A DNA stretch of 64,000 nucleotides, from assembly GCA_020723405.1 (NCBI GenBank), contig DYIY01000005.1, positions 124,001 through 188,000 of the forward strand, written 5' to 3'. Position numbers and translations under genes: made by a program. This document shows positions 54,212 through 62,779 of this stretch, piece by piece. The stretch is from Thiobacillus denitrificans. Its GTDB lineage: Bacteria > Pseudomonadota > Gammaproteobacteria > Burkholderiales > Thiobacillaceae. The notes under the pieces are model-generated. The model saw only the letters and a program-made list of their open reading frames with translations, was not told the DNA's origin and ran no database searches. Each line of letters starts with the position of its first letter. Within the stretch, counting starts at the first letter, position 1.

Positions 54212-54232
54212 GCTTGGGGCCAATCTTTACGC
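54212..54232 (+). promoter_or_regulatory. kdpD upstream element shared with kdpF
   Basis: CTTGGGGCC then TCTTTACGC, the same two 9-mers found upstream of kdpF at 26902-26919 in the opposite order. The following GCAATTTTGTT is AT-rich like a KdpE site. Sharing suggests common control by KdpE; two 9-mer matches are modest evidence. Confidence 0.35.
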
Positions 54233-54315
54233 AATTTTGTTCCTGGTTTCTCTATGCTGAGTCATCGCCGATTCCGAGACGATGGGTCCGCGCCCCGTCT
54301 TTCCGCAACCGCCCC

Positions 54316-57036
54316 ATGCCCGTCAACCTCCCGCCCGACCGTCCCGACCCCGACGCCCTGCTGGCCCGTATAGAAGGCGAGGCGGAGCGGGCTGCCCGGG
54401 GCAAGCTGAAGGTGTTCTTCGGCGCCAGCCCGGGGGTGGGCAAGACCTACGCCATGCTGTCTGCCGCCCGGGTGGCCCGGGACCAGGGGGTGGACGTGGT
54501 GGTGGGGGTGGCGGAGACCCACGGCCGGGCGGAAACGGCCCGGCTGCTGGAGGGGCTGGAGACCCTGCCGGCCAGGCGGGCGGACTACCAGGGCCGCGCC
54601 CTGGACGAGTTCGACCTGGATGGGGCCCTGGCCCGCAAGCCGGCCCTGATCCTGGTGGATGAGCTGGCCCATTCCAACCTGGCCGGCTGCCGCCATCCCA
54701 AGCGTTGGCAGGATGTGGAGGAGTTGCTGGCGGCGGGCATCGACGTGTGGACCACGGTGAACGTGCAGCATCTGGAAAGCCTCAACGACATCGTCGGCGG
54801 CATCACCGGCATCCAGGTGCGGGAGACCCTGCCGGACAAGGCCTTCGAGGCGGCGGATGAAGTGACCCTGGTGGACCTGACGCCGGAGGAACTGCTCCAG
54901 CGGCTGAAGGATGGCAAGGTCTATCTGCCCCAGCAGGCGGAACGGGCCATCCACAATTTCTTCCGCAAGGGCAACCTGATCGCCCTGCGGGAACTGGCCC
55001 TGCGCCGCACCGCCGACCGGGTGGATGCGCAGATGCGGGAGTACCGCACCGATCAATCCATCCGGGATGTCTGGCAGGCCCGGGAACGGCTGCTGGTCTG
55101 CGTCGGGCCGGGGGCCGGCGGCGACCGGCTGGTGCGGGCGGCGGCCCGCCTGGCGGCCAGCCTGAAGGCGGACTGGATCGCCGTGTATGTGGAGACGCCC
55201 CCGCTCCAGCGCCTGTCCGACAGCAACCGGGACAAGATCCTCAAGACCCTGGCCCTGGCCCGGGAACTGGGGGCCGAGACCAGCAGCCTGTCCGGCCAGG
55301 ACGATGCCCCGACCTTGCTGGCCTACGCGGTGAGCCGCAACGTGTCCAAGCTGGTGGTGGGCAAGAGCCTGCGCACCGGCTGGTCGCGCATGCTGCGGGC
55401 GCCCCTGTCGGACCGGCTGTCGGCCCTGGCCCGGGACGTGGACGTGTACGTGGTGGCCCATGAACACGAGGCGCCGCCCACCGACAAGGCCCTGGCCATG
55501 CCCCTGGACCTGGAGCTGGAACCCGGCGGCAAGGCCCGCTGGCAGGGCTATGCCTGGGCGGCCGGGGTGAGCCTGGCCACCACGCTGCTGGCCCGGCTGG
55601 CGTTGCCCTGGTTCGACCTGGCCAACCTGATCATGTTCTATCTGGTGGGGGTGGTCTGGGTGGCGGCCCGCCATGGCCGGGGGCCGGCGGTGCTGGCTTC
55701 GGTGGCCGGCGTACTGGCCTTCGACTTCTTCTTCGTGGCACCCCACTTTTCCCTCACCGTGGCCGATACCCGCTACCTGCTGACCTTCCTGATCATGCTG
55801 GCGGTGGCCCTGACCATCAGCGGCCTGGCCGCCAATCTGCGCTACCAGGCGCGCATCGCCTCCTACCGGGAACAGCGTACCCGGGCCGTCAATGAACTGG
55901 GCCGGGCCCTGGCCGGGGCCCTGCTGGCGGAGCAGATCGTGGAATCCGCCGTGGCCCACCTGAGCGGCCTGTTCCGGGCCCGGGTCTGCGTCCTGCTGCC
56001 GGATGTCCAGGACAAGCTGCACTCGCCCATCCCCCTGCCCGGCCACCAGGACCTGCCCCTGGACCCGGCCATCGCCCAATGGGTGTACGACCACCAGCAA
56101 CCCGCCGGCATGGGCACCCAGAGCCTGGCCGGCGCCCCCATGTATTACCTGCCCCTCAAGGCGCCCATGCGCACCCGGGGGGTGCTGGCCCTGGAGCCCA
56201 GCCGCAAGCGCCTGTTGTTCCTGCCCGAGCAGGCCCGCCTGCTGGAGAGCCTGGCCGGCCAGATCGCCCTGGCCCTGGAGCGGGTGCATTACGTGGAAGT
56301 GGCCCGGGACGCCCTGGTGCGCATGGAATCGGAACGGCTGCGCAACGGCCTGCTGTCCGCCCTGTCCCACGATCTGCGCACACCCCTGACCGTGCTGGCC
56401 GGCCTGGCCGATTCCCTGGCCCTGGCCGGGCCGGCCCTGCCCCCGGCCCAGGCCGAGATCGCCCAGGCCATCCGGGTGGAGGCCCTGCGCACCAGCAGCC
56501 TGGTGAGCAACCTGCTGGACATGGCCCGGCTCCAGGAAGGCAGCCTGCGCCTGAAGCGGGAATGGCAGCCCCTGGAGGAGGTGCTGGGCGCCAGCCTGCA
56601 ATCCCTGGCCGGGCCCCTGGCCCGTCACGCGGTGCGGGTGAACCTGCCCGCCGACCTGCCCCTGCTGGAGTTCGACGCCCTGCTCATGGAACGGGTGTTC
56701 TGCAATCTGCTGGAGAATGCCGCCAAGTACACGCCCCCGGGCAGCCTCATCGAGATCAGCGCGGAAAAGGACGGGGACCGGGTGCTCATCAGCTTTGCCG
56801 ACAACGGCCCCGGCCTGCCCCCCGGCCGGGAGTCGACCCTGTTCGAGAAATTCACCCGGGGCCAGGAGGAGTCGGCGGTCACCGGGGTGGGCCTGGGGCT
56901 GGCCATCGTCCACGCCATCGTCACCGCCCACCGGGGCACGGTGAAGGCGGAGAACCGGCCCGAGGGCGGGGCCCGCTTCGTCATTGCCCTGCCCGCCGGC
57001 GAGCCCCCCGGGGTGCCCGAGGAAGGTCCGCTCTGA
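54316..57036 (+). CDS. kdpD: osmosensitive K+ channel histidine kinase KdpD
   Basis: 906 residues. Cytosolic KdpD domain with Walker A GASPGVGKT (residues 36-44), then a universal-stress-like domain. Four close membrane helices follow (LATTLLARLALPW to FLIMLAVALTISGLAANL), then a GAF-like region. The kinase core has SALSHDLRTPLTVLAGLADS (catalytic His), the N box ENAAKYTPPG and G boxes DNGPGLPPG and GVGLGLAIV. It senses K+ and osmotic stress and phosphorylates KdpE. It overlaps kdpE by ATGA. It is 22.8 kb from kdpFABC. Confidence 0.96.
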   Translation: MPVNLPPDRPDPDALLARIEGEAERAARGKLKVFFGASPGVGKTYAMLSAARVARDQGVDVVVGVAETHGRAETARLLEGLETLPARRADYQGRALDEFDLDGALARKPALILVDELAHSNLAGCRHPKRWQDVEELLAAGIDVWTTVNVQHLESLNDIVGGITGIQVRETLPDKAFEAADEVTLVDLTPEELLQRLKDGKVYLPQQAERAIHNFFRKGNLIALRELALRRTADRVDAQMREYRTDQSIRDVWQARERLLVCVGPGAGGDRLVRAAARLAASLKADWIAVYVETPPLQRLSDSNRDKILKTLALARELGAETSSLSGQDDAPTLLAYAVSRNVSKLVVGKSLRTGWSRMLRAPLSDRLSALARDVDVYVVAHEHEAPPTDKALAMPLDLELEPGGKARWQGYAWAAGVSLATTLLARLALPWFDLANLIMFYLVGVVWVAARHGRGPAVLASVAGVLAFDFFFVAPHFSLTVADTRYLLTFLIMLAVALTISGLAANLRYQARIASYREQRTRAVNELGRALAGALLAEQIVESAVAHLSGLFRARVCVLLPDVQDKLHSPIPLPGHQDLPLDPAIAQWVYDHQQPAGMGTQSLAGAPMYYLPLKAPMRTRGVLALEPSRKRLLFLPEQARLLESLAGQIALALERVHYVEVARDALVRMESERLRNGLLSALSHDLRTPLTVLAGLADSLALAGPALPPAQAEIAQAIRVEALRTSSLVSNLLDMARLQEGSLRLKREWQPLEEVLGASLQSLAGPLARHAVRVNLPADLPLLEFDALLMERVFCNLLENAAKYTPPGSLIEISAEKDGDRVLISFADNGPGLPPGRESTLFEKFTRGQEESAVTGVGLGLAIVHAIVTAHRGTVKAENRPEGGARFVIALPAGEPPGVPEEGPL

Positions 57037-57740
57037 TGCCTGAATCCCGCCCCCCTGCGCCCAGCATCGTCATCATCGAGGACGAGCCCCAGATCCGCCG
57101 CTTCGTGCGCACGGCCCTGGAGGCCGAGGGCTGTGCCGTCAACGAAGCGGAAAATGCCCAGCGGGGCCTGGTGGAGGCGGGCACCCGCAAGCCCGATCTG
57201 GTCATCCTGGACCTGGGCCTGCCGGACCGGGACGGGGTGGAGGTGATCCAGGACCTGCGCGGCTGGAGCGGGGTGCCCATCCTCATCCTGTCGGCGCGCA
57301 GCGACGAGGCGGACAAGGTGGCGGCCCTGGACGCCGGGGCCGACGACTACCTGACCAAGCCCTTCGGGGTGGCCGAACTGCTGGCCCGGGTGCGGGCCCT
57401 GCTGCGCCGCCGCCGGGCGGCCACGGACGACGGGCCCCTGGTGGTGTTCGGCGAGGTGGCGGTGGACCTGGCCCGCCGCCAGGTGACCCGGGGCGGCGAG
57501 GAACTCCATCTCACCCCCATCGAATACCGGCTGCTGGCCCTGCTCATCGCCAATGCCGGACGGGTGCTGACCCACCGGCAATTGCTGCGGGAAGTGTGGG
57601 GGCCCAGCCACGGCGAGGACACCCACTATCTGCGGGTCTACATGACCGGCCTGCGGCGCAAGCTGGAGGATGATCCGGCCCGGCCCCACCACCTGCGCAC
57701 GGAAACCGGCATCGGCTACCGGCTGGTGCTGGAGGGATGA
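57036..57740 (+). CDS. kdpE: KdpE response regulator
   Basis: 234 residues. Receiver with IIEDEPQIRRF, phosphoacceptor LVILDLGLPD and LILSARSDEADK, LTKPF. OmpR-type winged helix LTPIEYRLLALLIANAG and VLTHRQLLREVWG. It activates kdpFABC. Overlaps kdpD by 1 bp (TGATG). Confidence 0.97.
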   Translation: MPESRPPAPSIVIIEDEPQIRRFVRTALEAEGCAVNEAENAQRGLVEAGTRKPDLVILDLGLPDRDGVEVIQDLRGWSGVPILILSARSDEADKVAALDAGADDYLTKPFGVAELLARVRALLRRRRAATDDGPLVVFGEVAVDLARRQVTRGGEELHLTPIEYRLLALLIANAGRVLTHRQLLREVWGPSHGEDTHYLRVYMTGLRRKLEDDPARPHHLRTETGIGYRLVLEG

Positions 57741-57752
57741 GGCGGTGACCCG

Positions 57753-57772
57753 GCAGCGATGCGGATCGCTGC
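57753..57772. terminator. hairpin after kdpE
   Basis: GCAGCGAT (57753-57760) and ATCGCTGC (57765-57772) form a perfect 8-bp stem with a 4-nt loop, 12 bp past the kdpE stop. No T-run follows. It may end kdpDE transcription or be part of a dispersed intergenic repeat. The gap to 58075 holds nothing else recognisable. Confidence 0.4.
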
Positions 57773-58074
57773 GCTCACCCCATCCTACGCCTCCCCCCTC
57801 CGCAGGCTGTGGTGGGCGCAGTGGTCCGCATCGTGCTTATGAATGCCCCCCGGCCAACGCATCAAGCCTTACTCGGCACAGGCGGGAAGACCCCAAAGAC
57901 CCCCAAATCCATGCCGTACTGAAAGCATCCCCCCAAGACCACCATGACCAGCCCCCCTTGCGTCCCAACTCCCTTTTTTAACGGCTTGTGAACACGGGAA
58001 CTTGTTGTCGGAACGCTTCCAGTGCGGCCTTCCCGGTCGCTGGCATCCATTTGTACAACTCAACGGACAAGTCC

Positions 58075-58235
58075 ATGCGCAGCGTCAGCTTCTCCGATGC
58101 ACGCAAGCAATTGAAGCAGGTCATCGATCAGGTGATTGCCGACGCCGACGTGGCCGTGATCACCCGGCGCGACGCTCCCGATGCCGTCGCGTGATGTCCC
58201 TGGAAACCTTCAGTGCCTGGCAGGAATCCGTCTGA
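58075..58235 (+). pseudogene. broken YefM/Phd antitoxin remnant
   Basis: MRSVSFSDARKQLKQVIDQV and then DADVAVITRRDAPDAV match the YefM/Phd antitoxin N-terminus (about 40 residues). After this the frame hits a stop. The expected continuation, MSLETFSAWQESV, is in another frame a few bases later and soon ends, so a frameshift and truncation have killed the gene. The remaining C-terminal part and a YoeB-type toxin are absent. Decayed antitoxin beside a kdp locus is probably debris from a lost toxin-antitoxin element. Confidence 0.7.
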
Positions 58236-58319
58236 CTGCTGATCCAGGACGCCCTGGCCATCGTCGCCTGCCGCCATCACAACGACCCCTGACGCGGCCG
58301 ACCATACCACCCGCCTTTC

Positions 58320-59174
58320 TCAACGCGCCCAGCGCCACTGATCCATCTGGCGCTTCATGGACTGCTCTTCCTCCTCGATGGTGGCCGCAGTGGAATCCGG
58401 AGGGCAGCCTTCCGGGGGCGGCGGACGGTGTTTGCGCGGCTCCGGGTCCGGGGGCGGCGAGGTGCCGTTCCAGGCCCAGGGGTTGGTGAAGGGTTCCGGC
58501 TCCGGCAGGCAATCCAGTTGGTAGCTGGGGGGCCAGCCGGTCTCGTGGGGCAGGAAGGAGATGGTCTGCTCGAAGATGAGGGGCTTGCCGTTGGGGGGGG
58601 GCGGGGTGGGGGGGAAGTTGCGGATGGCCTTCCAGGCCAGCTCCGACGCCTTGGCGGAGGTGGACCACAGCTCCTCCACTTTGGCGATCCTGCCGTCCGG
58701 GGCGATTTCGATGCGGAAGCGTACCTGGCCCTGGTCCGGGCCTTCCACCGCCGTGCCCATCATGCTGCGCACCTGCTGGCCCCAGGCGTTGCGATAGCGC
58801 TTGGCGTTGCGCGGGGCGTAGGTGGAGGCCAGCTGCCATTCCTCGGCGGACGGGGCGGGGGGCGCAGCGAGAGAGGCCAGGGGTTTTTGCGGCGGGGTTT
58901 TGGCTTGCTGATCGGCGGGGGCCGGCGGGCGGGTCTTCACCACCCGCTTCCGTTCCGGCGGCGGGGGCGGAATTTCCACCAGCCGGGCGTCCATGGGCTT
59001 GGGTTTGGGTTGGGGCGGCGGGCTCTCCGCCATGAAGCCCGCCAGACCCCAGAGGCCGGCGAAACCGATCAGCAATGCACCCGGCAGAGTCCAGGGCAGG
59101 CGCCGCCAGGGGCTGTCCAGGCGCCAGTCGAACCCGACCCCGGACGTCCCCTCAGCGGCCATCGCCGGCGCCAT
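58320..59174 (-). CDS. tonB: TonB-like energy transducer
   Basis: 284 residues. One N-terminal membrane helix (LPGALLIGFAGLWGLAGFMA), then a Pro/Lys-rich linker (PPPQPKPKPM; PPPPPERKRVVKTR), then a TonB-C domain (GQVRFRIEIAPDGRIAKVEE; ELAWKAIRNFPPTPPP). After it comes an unusual tail of about 90 residues that is Pro- and Glu-rich (NPWAWNGTSPPPDPEPRKHR) where TonB proteins normally end. It is the last gene of the exbB-exbD-tonB set, and the exbD stop overlaps its start. Confidence 0.88.
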   Translation of the reverse strand: MAPAMAAEGTSGVGFDWRLDSPWRRLPWTLPGALLIGFAGLWGLAGFMAESPPPQPKPKPMDARLVEIPPPPPERKRVVKTRPPAPADQQAKTPPQKPLASLAAPPAPSAEEWQLASTYAPRNAKRYRNAWGQQVRSMMGTAVEGPDQGQVRFRIEIAPDGRIAKVEELWSTSAKASELAWKAIRNFPPTPPPPNGKPLIFEQTISFLPHETGWPPSYQLDCLPEPEPFTNPWAWNGTSPPPDPEPRKHRPPPPEGCPPDSTAATIEEEEQSMKRQMDQWRWAR

Positions 59175-59592
59175 GCTCCACGGCGATGAGGAAGTGCTGC
59201 ACGCCCCCTTCCCGGGCCCGGAGCATGGCCTGGACGATGATGCCGTTGGGCGCCGCGTCGTCGGCGGCCACCACCAGGCTGGGGTCGGCGGGGTCCAGCC
59301 GGTTCTTCAGGGTGGGGGCCAGGCTGTCCAGCTTCACTTCGGTCTTGTCCAGGAACAGCTTGCCGTCCGGGGTCACGCTGAGGGTCACCGGGGGCTTCTT
59401 CTCCAGGCGCTCGGCGGCTCCCTTGGGCAGGTTCACCTTCACCGAATCCAGGCTCTGCTGGGTGAGGGAAGCCAGCATGAAGGTGGCCAGCAGGAAGAAC
59501 ATCACGTCGATCATGGGGATGATCTCGATGCGGCCCCGCTTGGCCTGGCGCAGCCTACGCAGCTTCACGGCCGGCTCCGGCATCCTGGGCAT
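59152..59592 (-). CDS. exbD: ExbD/TolR biopolymer transport protein
   Basis: 146 residues. Basic N-terminus, single helix with the proton-path Asp (IEIIPMIDVMFFLLATFMLA), then a periplasmic domain. It overlaps exbB by 38 bp and tonB by 23 bp. The start could be a few residues later (GTG at 59568). With ExbB it powers TonB. Confidence 0.9.
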   Translation of the reverse strand: MPRMPEPAVKLRRLRQAKRGRIEIIPMIDVMFFLLATFMLASLTQQSLDSVKVNLPKGAAERLEKKPPVTLSVTPDGKLFLDKTEVKLDSLAPTLKNRLDPADPSLVVAADDAAPNGIIVQAMLRAREGGVQHFLIAVEHGAGDGR

Positions 59593-60208
59593 CCAGGCGG
59601 ATGTGATCCACCAGCCGGGTGCCCAGGCGCTCCATCTCGTCCAGGGTCTGGGCCTGGGCCCGGGTGAGGAAGTTGTAGCCGAACAGGGCCACCAGGGCGA
59701 TGAGCAGGCCCAGGGCCGTGGCGATGAGGGCCTCGGCCACCCCGGCGGTGACGCCCCCCGGGTTCACCAGCCCGGCGGCACCGATGAGCTTGAAGGACTG
59801 CATCATGCCCAGGATGGTGCCCAGCAGGCCCAGCAGGGGCGCGGCGGTGACCACCGTGTCCAGCACCCACAGGCCCCGGCCCAGGGATTTCTCGATCTGC
59901 TGGGCCTCGTCCCCGGCCCGGGATTCCACCCACCAGGCGGGCTTGCTGCGGTTGTCCATGATGACCCGGAAGAAGCGGCCGAAGTAGTTGCCCGGCCCCA
60001 GGGCCTGCAACTGCCGCTCCAGGTCCTCCCAGGCAAAGCCGTAGGTTTCCACCAGCTGGCGCAGGGACTCGGGCAACCGGGCGTGGCGGTGATAGGCCAG
60101 GGCCTTGTCCAGCATGACCACCAGGGCCGCCAGGCCCAGGGCCAGCAGGGGGTAGACCATGGCCCCGCCGTATTGGAGGGCGTCGATGGCATTCAGGATG
60201 TCTTGCAT
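59555..60208 (-). CDS. exbB: ExbB/TolQ/MotA family proton channel
   Basis: 217 residues with three helices: MVYPLLALGLAALVVMLDKA, LWVLDTVVTAAPLLGLLGTI (the conserved A-P-L-x-G-L-L-G-T motif) and VAEALIATALGLLIALVALF. It forms the inner-membrane channel with ExbD for TonB. First gene of the set. No TonB-dependent receptor gene is adjacent. Confidence 0.92.
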   Translation of the reverse strand: MQDILNAIDALQYGGAMVYPLLALGLAALVVMLDKALAYHRHARLPESLRQLVETYGFAWEDLERQLQALGPGNYFGRFFRVIMDNRSKPAWWVESRAGDEAQQIEKSLGRGLWVLDTVVTAAPLLGLLGTILGMMQSFKLIGAAGLVNPGGVTAGVAEALIATALGLLIALVALFGYNFLTRAQAQTLDEMERLGTRLVDHIRLDAQDAGAGREAA

Positions 60209-60247
60209 CTGATGCTTCCATGTTGGTTGGTGTGGACCGGCAAAGCA

Positions 60248-61531
60248 TCACTCCAGGGCCGGGTTCAGTCGGGGCAAAGTTTCCTCGGACACGAGCTGGA
60301 CCACCAGACCCGAAACTACCATGGCGCCCGCCACCAGCCAGAAGGTGCTGTCCAGGGAGCCGGTCAGGGTGGCGGTGAGGCCCACCAGCCCGGCGCCCAC
60401 GGCGTAGCCGAAGTCCCGCCAGAAACGGTAGATGCCGATGGCCGAGCCGCGCCAGTCCGGATGGGCGATGTCGGCCACCGCAGCGGACAGGTTGGGATAG
60501 AGCAGGGCCATGCCGAATCCGGCCAGGGCGGCGCTGCCCAGCAGCCAGGCCTGGCCCTCCCCCAGGGGCATGAGGCCGATGCCCACGCCGCACAGCAACA
60601 TGCCCCGGACGATGGGCTTCTGCCGGCCGATGCGGTCCGACAACCGGCCGGTCCAGAACTGGGCCACCCCCCAGGTGATGCCGTAGGCGCCGACGATCCA
60701 GCCGATGCCGGTCAGGGGCACCCCGCGCTGATACAGCCACACCGGGGCGATCACCCACATCCAGGCATCGACGAACTTCTCCACCAGCCCGGCCTGGCAC
60801 AGGGCGGCCATGCGCCGGTCCCGCCAGGACATGAGGGTGAACATCTCCCAGGTGCCGGGCCGGGCCGACACGTTCTGCGGATAACGGGGCCTGGGCCCCG
60901 TGGCCATGGCATGGCGGGCGGATTCCAGGCGGGCCCAGGGCAGGGTTTCCTTGACCCAGAGCAGGGTGGCCAGGCCCGCCACCGCCACGGTGGACAGGCC
61001 GAACCACAGCAGGCCGGCCCGGGCCCCCAGATGTTCGGCCAGATAGGCGGTGACGATACCCGCCACCGCCACCCCCACGTAGCCGGCGAATTCGTTGGTG
61101 CCGATGGCCAGGCCCCGCTGGTTGCCGTGGGCCAGGTCCAGCTTGCTGGTCTGGGTCATGGACCAGGTGAAGCCCTGGTTCACCCCCAGCAGGATGGTGG
61201 CGGCCACGATCCAGTTCCAGTCCGGCGCATGCCAGATCATCAGGGGAATGGGCAGGGCCGACAGCCAGCCCCAGAACAGCACCCGGCGCCGCCCCACCCT
61301 TTCGGACAGCCGGCCGGCCACGAAGTTGAGGCTGCCCTTCACCACCCCGAAGGCCACCACGAAGCTGGAAAGGAGCAGGAAGGAGCCCCGGGCCACGCCG
61401 AACTCCGCTTCCGACAGGGCCGGCACCACGGTGCGCATCATGCCCAGGGTCAGGCCCACGAAAAATACCTGGGCCACCTGATGGGCGAACTGGCCTCGAT
61501 TGGCACCGATGCCGTGACTCAGCGTATTCAT
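60248..61531 (-). CDS. MFS transporter
   Basis: 427 residues with about twelve helices. The loop 2-3 motif appears as VAGRLSERVGRRRVLF and repeats as WTGRLSDRIGRQKPIV, the A-motif of major facilitator superfamily porters. Sequences such as GLTLGMMRTVVPALSEAEFG mark the N-terminal half. Substrate unknown. It ends near the tonB set, which does not by itself imply iron uptake. Starts 40 bp upstream of exbB on the same strand. Confidence 0.85.
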   Translation of the reverse strand: MNTLSHGIGANRGQFAHQVAQVFFVGLTLGMMRTVVPALSEAEFGVARGSFLLLSSFVVAFGVVKGSLNFVAGRLSERVGRRRVLFWGWLSALPIPLMIWHAPDWNWIVAATILLGVNQGFTWSMTQTSKLDLAHGNQRGLAIGTNEFAGYVGVAVAGIVTAYLAEHLGARAGLLWFGLSTVAVAGLATLLWVKETLPWARLESARHAMATGPRPRYPQNVSARPGTWEMFTLMSWRDRRMAALCQAGLVEKFVDAWMWVIAPVWLYQRGVPLTGIGWIVGAYGITWGVAQFWTGRLSDRIGRQKPIVRGMLLCGVGIGLMPLGEGQAWLLGSAALAGFGMALLYPNLSAAVADIAHPDWRGSAIGIYRFWRDFGYAVGAGLVGLTATLTGSLDSTFWLVAGAMVVSGLVVQLVSEETLPRLNPALE

Positions 61532-61553
61532 GGGCCAGTCCCGCCGCCTTTCT

Positions 61554-61576
61554 CCCTCCCCCTCGATGGGGGAGGG
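61554..61576. repeat. single REP-like palindrome
   Basis: CCCTCCCCC-TCGAT-GGGGGAGGG followed by CCGGGGAGGGGGTG, matching the head and tail pattern of the REPIN copies at 38862-38965 but single. It lies in the 85-bp gap between the MFS and dioxygenase genes. Confidence 0.6.
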
Positions 61577-61616
61577 CCGGGGAGGGGGTGGACGGCACCC
61601 GGCCTGCGATTGCCCC

Positions 61617-62366
61617 TCACCCCGCCCTCCCCAGATTGACCTGCACCATCCGCGCCATCTCCGCCGGCCGGGGTGGAATCTCCCGGGTCAGGGCCGCGAC
61701 GAAGTCCTCCCGCCCCAGCTTCAGCATGGGGTTCCAGCGCTTCTCGAAGCCGAGGGTGGAAGCCGGTTTGCCGGAAATGCCGGCGCCGCACACGCTGCCC
61801 GCCACGTGGCCGGCATAGATCTCGATCTGGTCGGGCAGGGAGAGCAGCTTGCCGTGGACGCTGTCCCAGATCTGCCCGGCCATCTCCCTTTCCTGGCCGG
61901 CCAGGTCCGGCCGGCCGATGGCCCCCACGAACAGGGTGTCGCCGGTCACCACGAACCAGGGCTCGGGCGGGGCATCGCCCATGCGCCGCCTGTCCGTCAC
62001 CAGCAGGCAGATGGAATCCGGCGTATGGCCCGGGGTGTGCAGCACGTCGAGGAACACGTTGCCCACTTGGATGCGTTGGCCGTCCTTGAGGGACTCGAAG
62101 GGAAAGGCCACCCGCCCGGCATTGGACTCGTGCAGGCAATAGAGGCCGCCGCATTGCCGGGCCAGTTCCCGGCCGCCGGAATAGTGGTCGGCGTGGACGT
62201 GGGTGTCGATGACGTGGGTGATCTTCACGTTCTGTTTCGCGGCCTCGTCGAGAAACCAGGCCTCATCCCCCAGTACCGGATCCACGGCCACCGCCACGTT
62301 GCAGGAGCCGCAGCCGAACAGGTAGGACAGGGTGGCCTCCCGGGTGGCCAGTTGACGGAAAAACAT
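61617..62366 (-). CDS. ETHE1-like persulfide dioxygenase (metallo-beta-lactamase fold)
   Basis: 249 residues from the ATG at 62366. The metal motif is THVHADHYSGG (H-x-H-x-D-H), then HTPGHTPDSICLL and GDTLFVGAIGRPDLAG, the pattern of ETHE1-type persulfide dioxygenases. These oxidise glutathione persulfide with one Fe(II). The neighbouring DsrE and rhodanese genes support a sulfide/persulfide role. The exact substrate is not certain; a glyoxalase II-like hydrolase is the main alternative. Confidence 0.82.
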   Translation of the reverse strand: MFFRQLATREATLSYLFGCGSCNVAVAVDPVLGDEAWFLDEAAKQNVKITHVIDTHVHADHYSGGRELARQCGGLYCLHESNAGRVAFPFESLKDGQRIQVGNVFLDVLHTPGHTPDSICLLVTDRRRMGDAPPEPWFVVTGDTLFVGAIGRPDLAGQEREMAGQIWDSVHGKLLSLPDQIEIYAGHVAGSVCGAGISGKPASTLGFEKRWNPMLKLGREDFVAALTREIPPRPAEMARMVQVNLGRAG

Positions 62367-62398
62367 GGGGATCTCCTCGCAGGAATGGGATGCAGACT

Positions 62399-62749
62399 TC
62401 AAAAATTCAGGATGCGGTCGGCCCACAGGGTCCAGTCGGTCAATTCCTCCAGGGTGCCCTTGTGCACCCCCGCCGCCAGCATGTCCGGGGTCAGGCCCCG
62501 GGCCTCCATGCAGGTGCCGCAGACCCCCACCTGGCCACCGCGCAGCACCGGTTTCAGCATGCGCTCGATGTTGTAGTAGCCCTGGGGCGTGGTCTGGCCC
62601 GCCTTGGCGCACATCACCGAATCCCCCAGGAGGAACACCCGGACCTCGGCGCCCTCCCGGCGGGCCAGGGAATCCGCCAGACGCAGGCCGTTGTAACTGC
62701 GCTCCGACCCGTAGGGCGCATCGTTCAGGATCAGCAGAATGCGGAACAT
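62399..62749 (-). CDS. DsrE/DsrF-like sulfur-carrier protein
   Basis: 116 residues with an alpha/beta DsrE fold (MFRILLILNDAPYGSERSYN, VRVFLLGDSVMCAKAG). Cysteines in SVMCAKAG and VCGTCMEARG could carry persulfide. GGAGAGC precedes the ATG. Lies between the dioxygenase and the regulator, same strand, gaps of about 30 bp. Confidence 0.82.
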   Translation of the reverse strand: MFRILLILNDAPYGSERSYNGLRLADSLARREGAEVRVFLLGDSVMCAKAGQTTPQGYYNIERMLKPVLRGGQVGVCGTCMEARGLTPDMLAAGVHKGTLEELTDWTLWADRILNF

Positions 62750-62779
62750 GGGGGCTCTCCGGACAGCGGCGCGTCGGGA

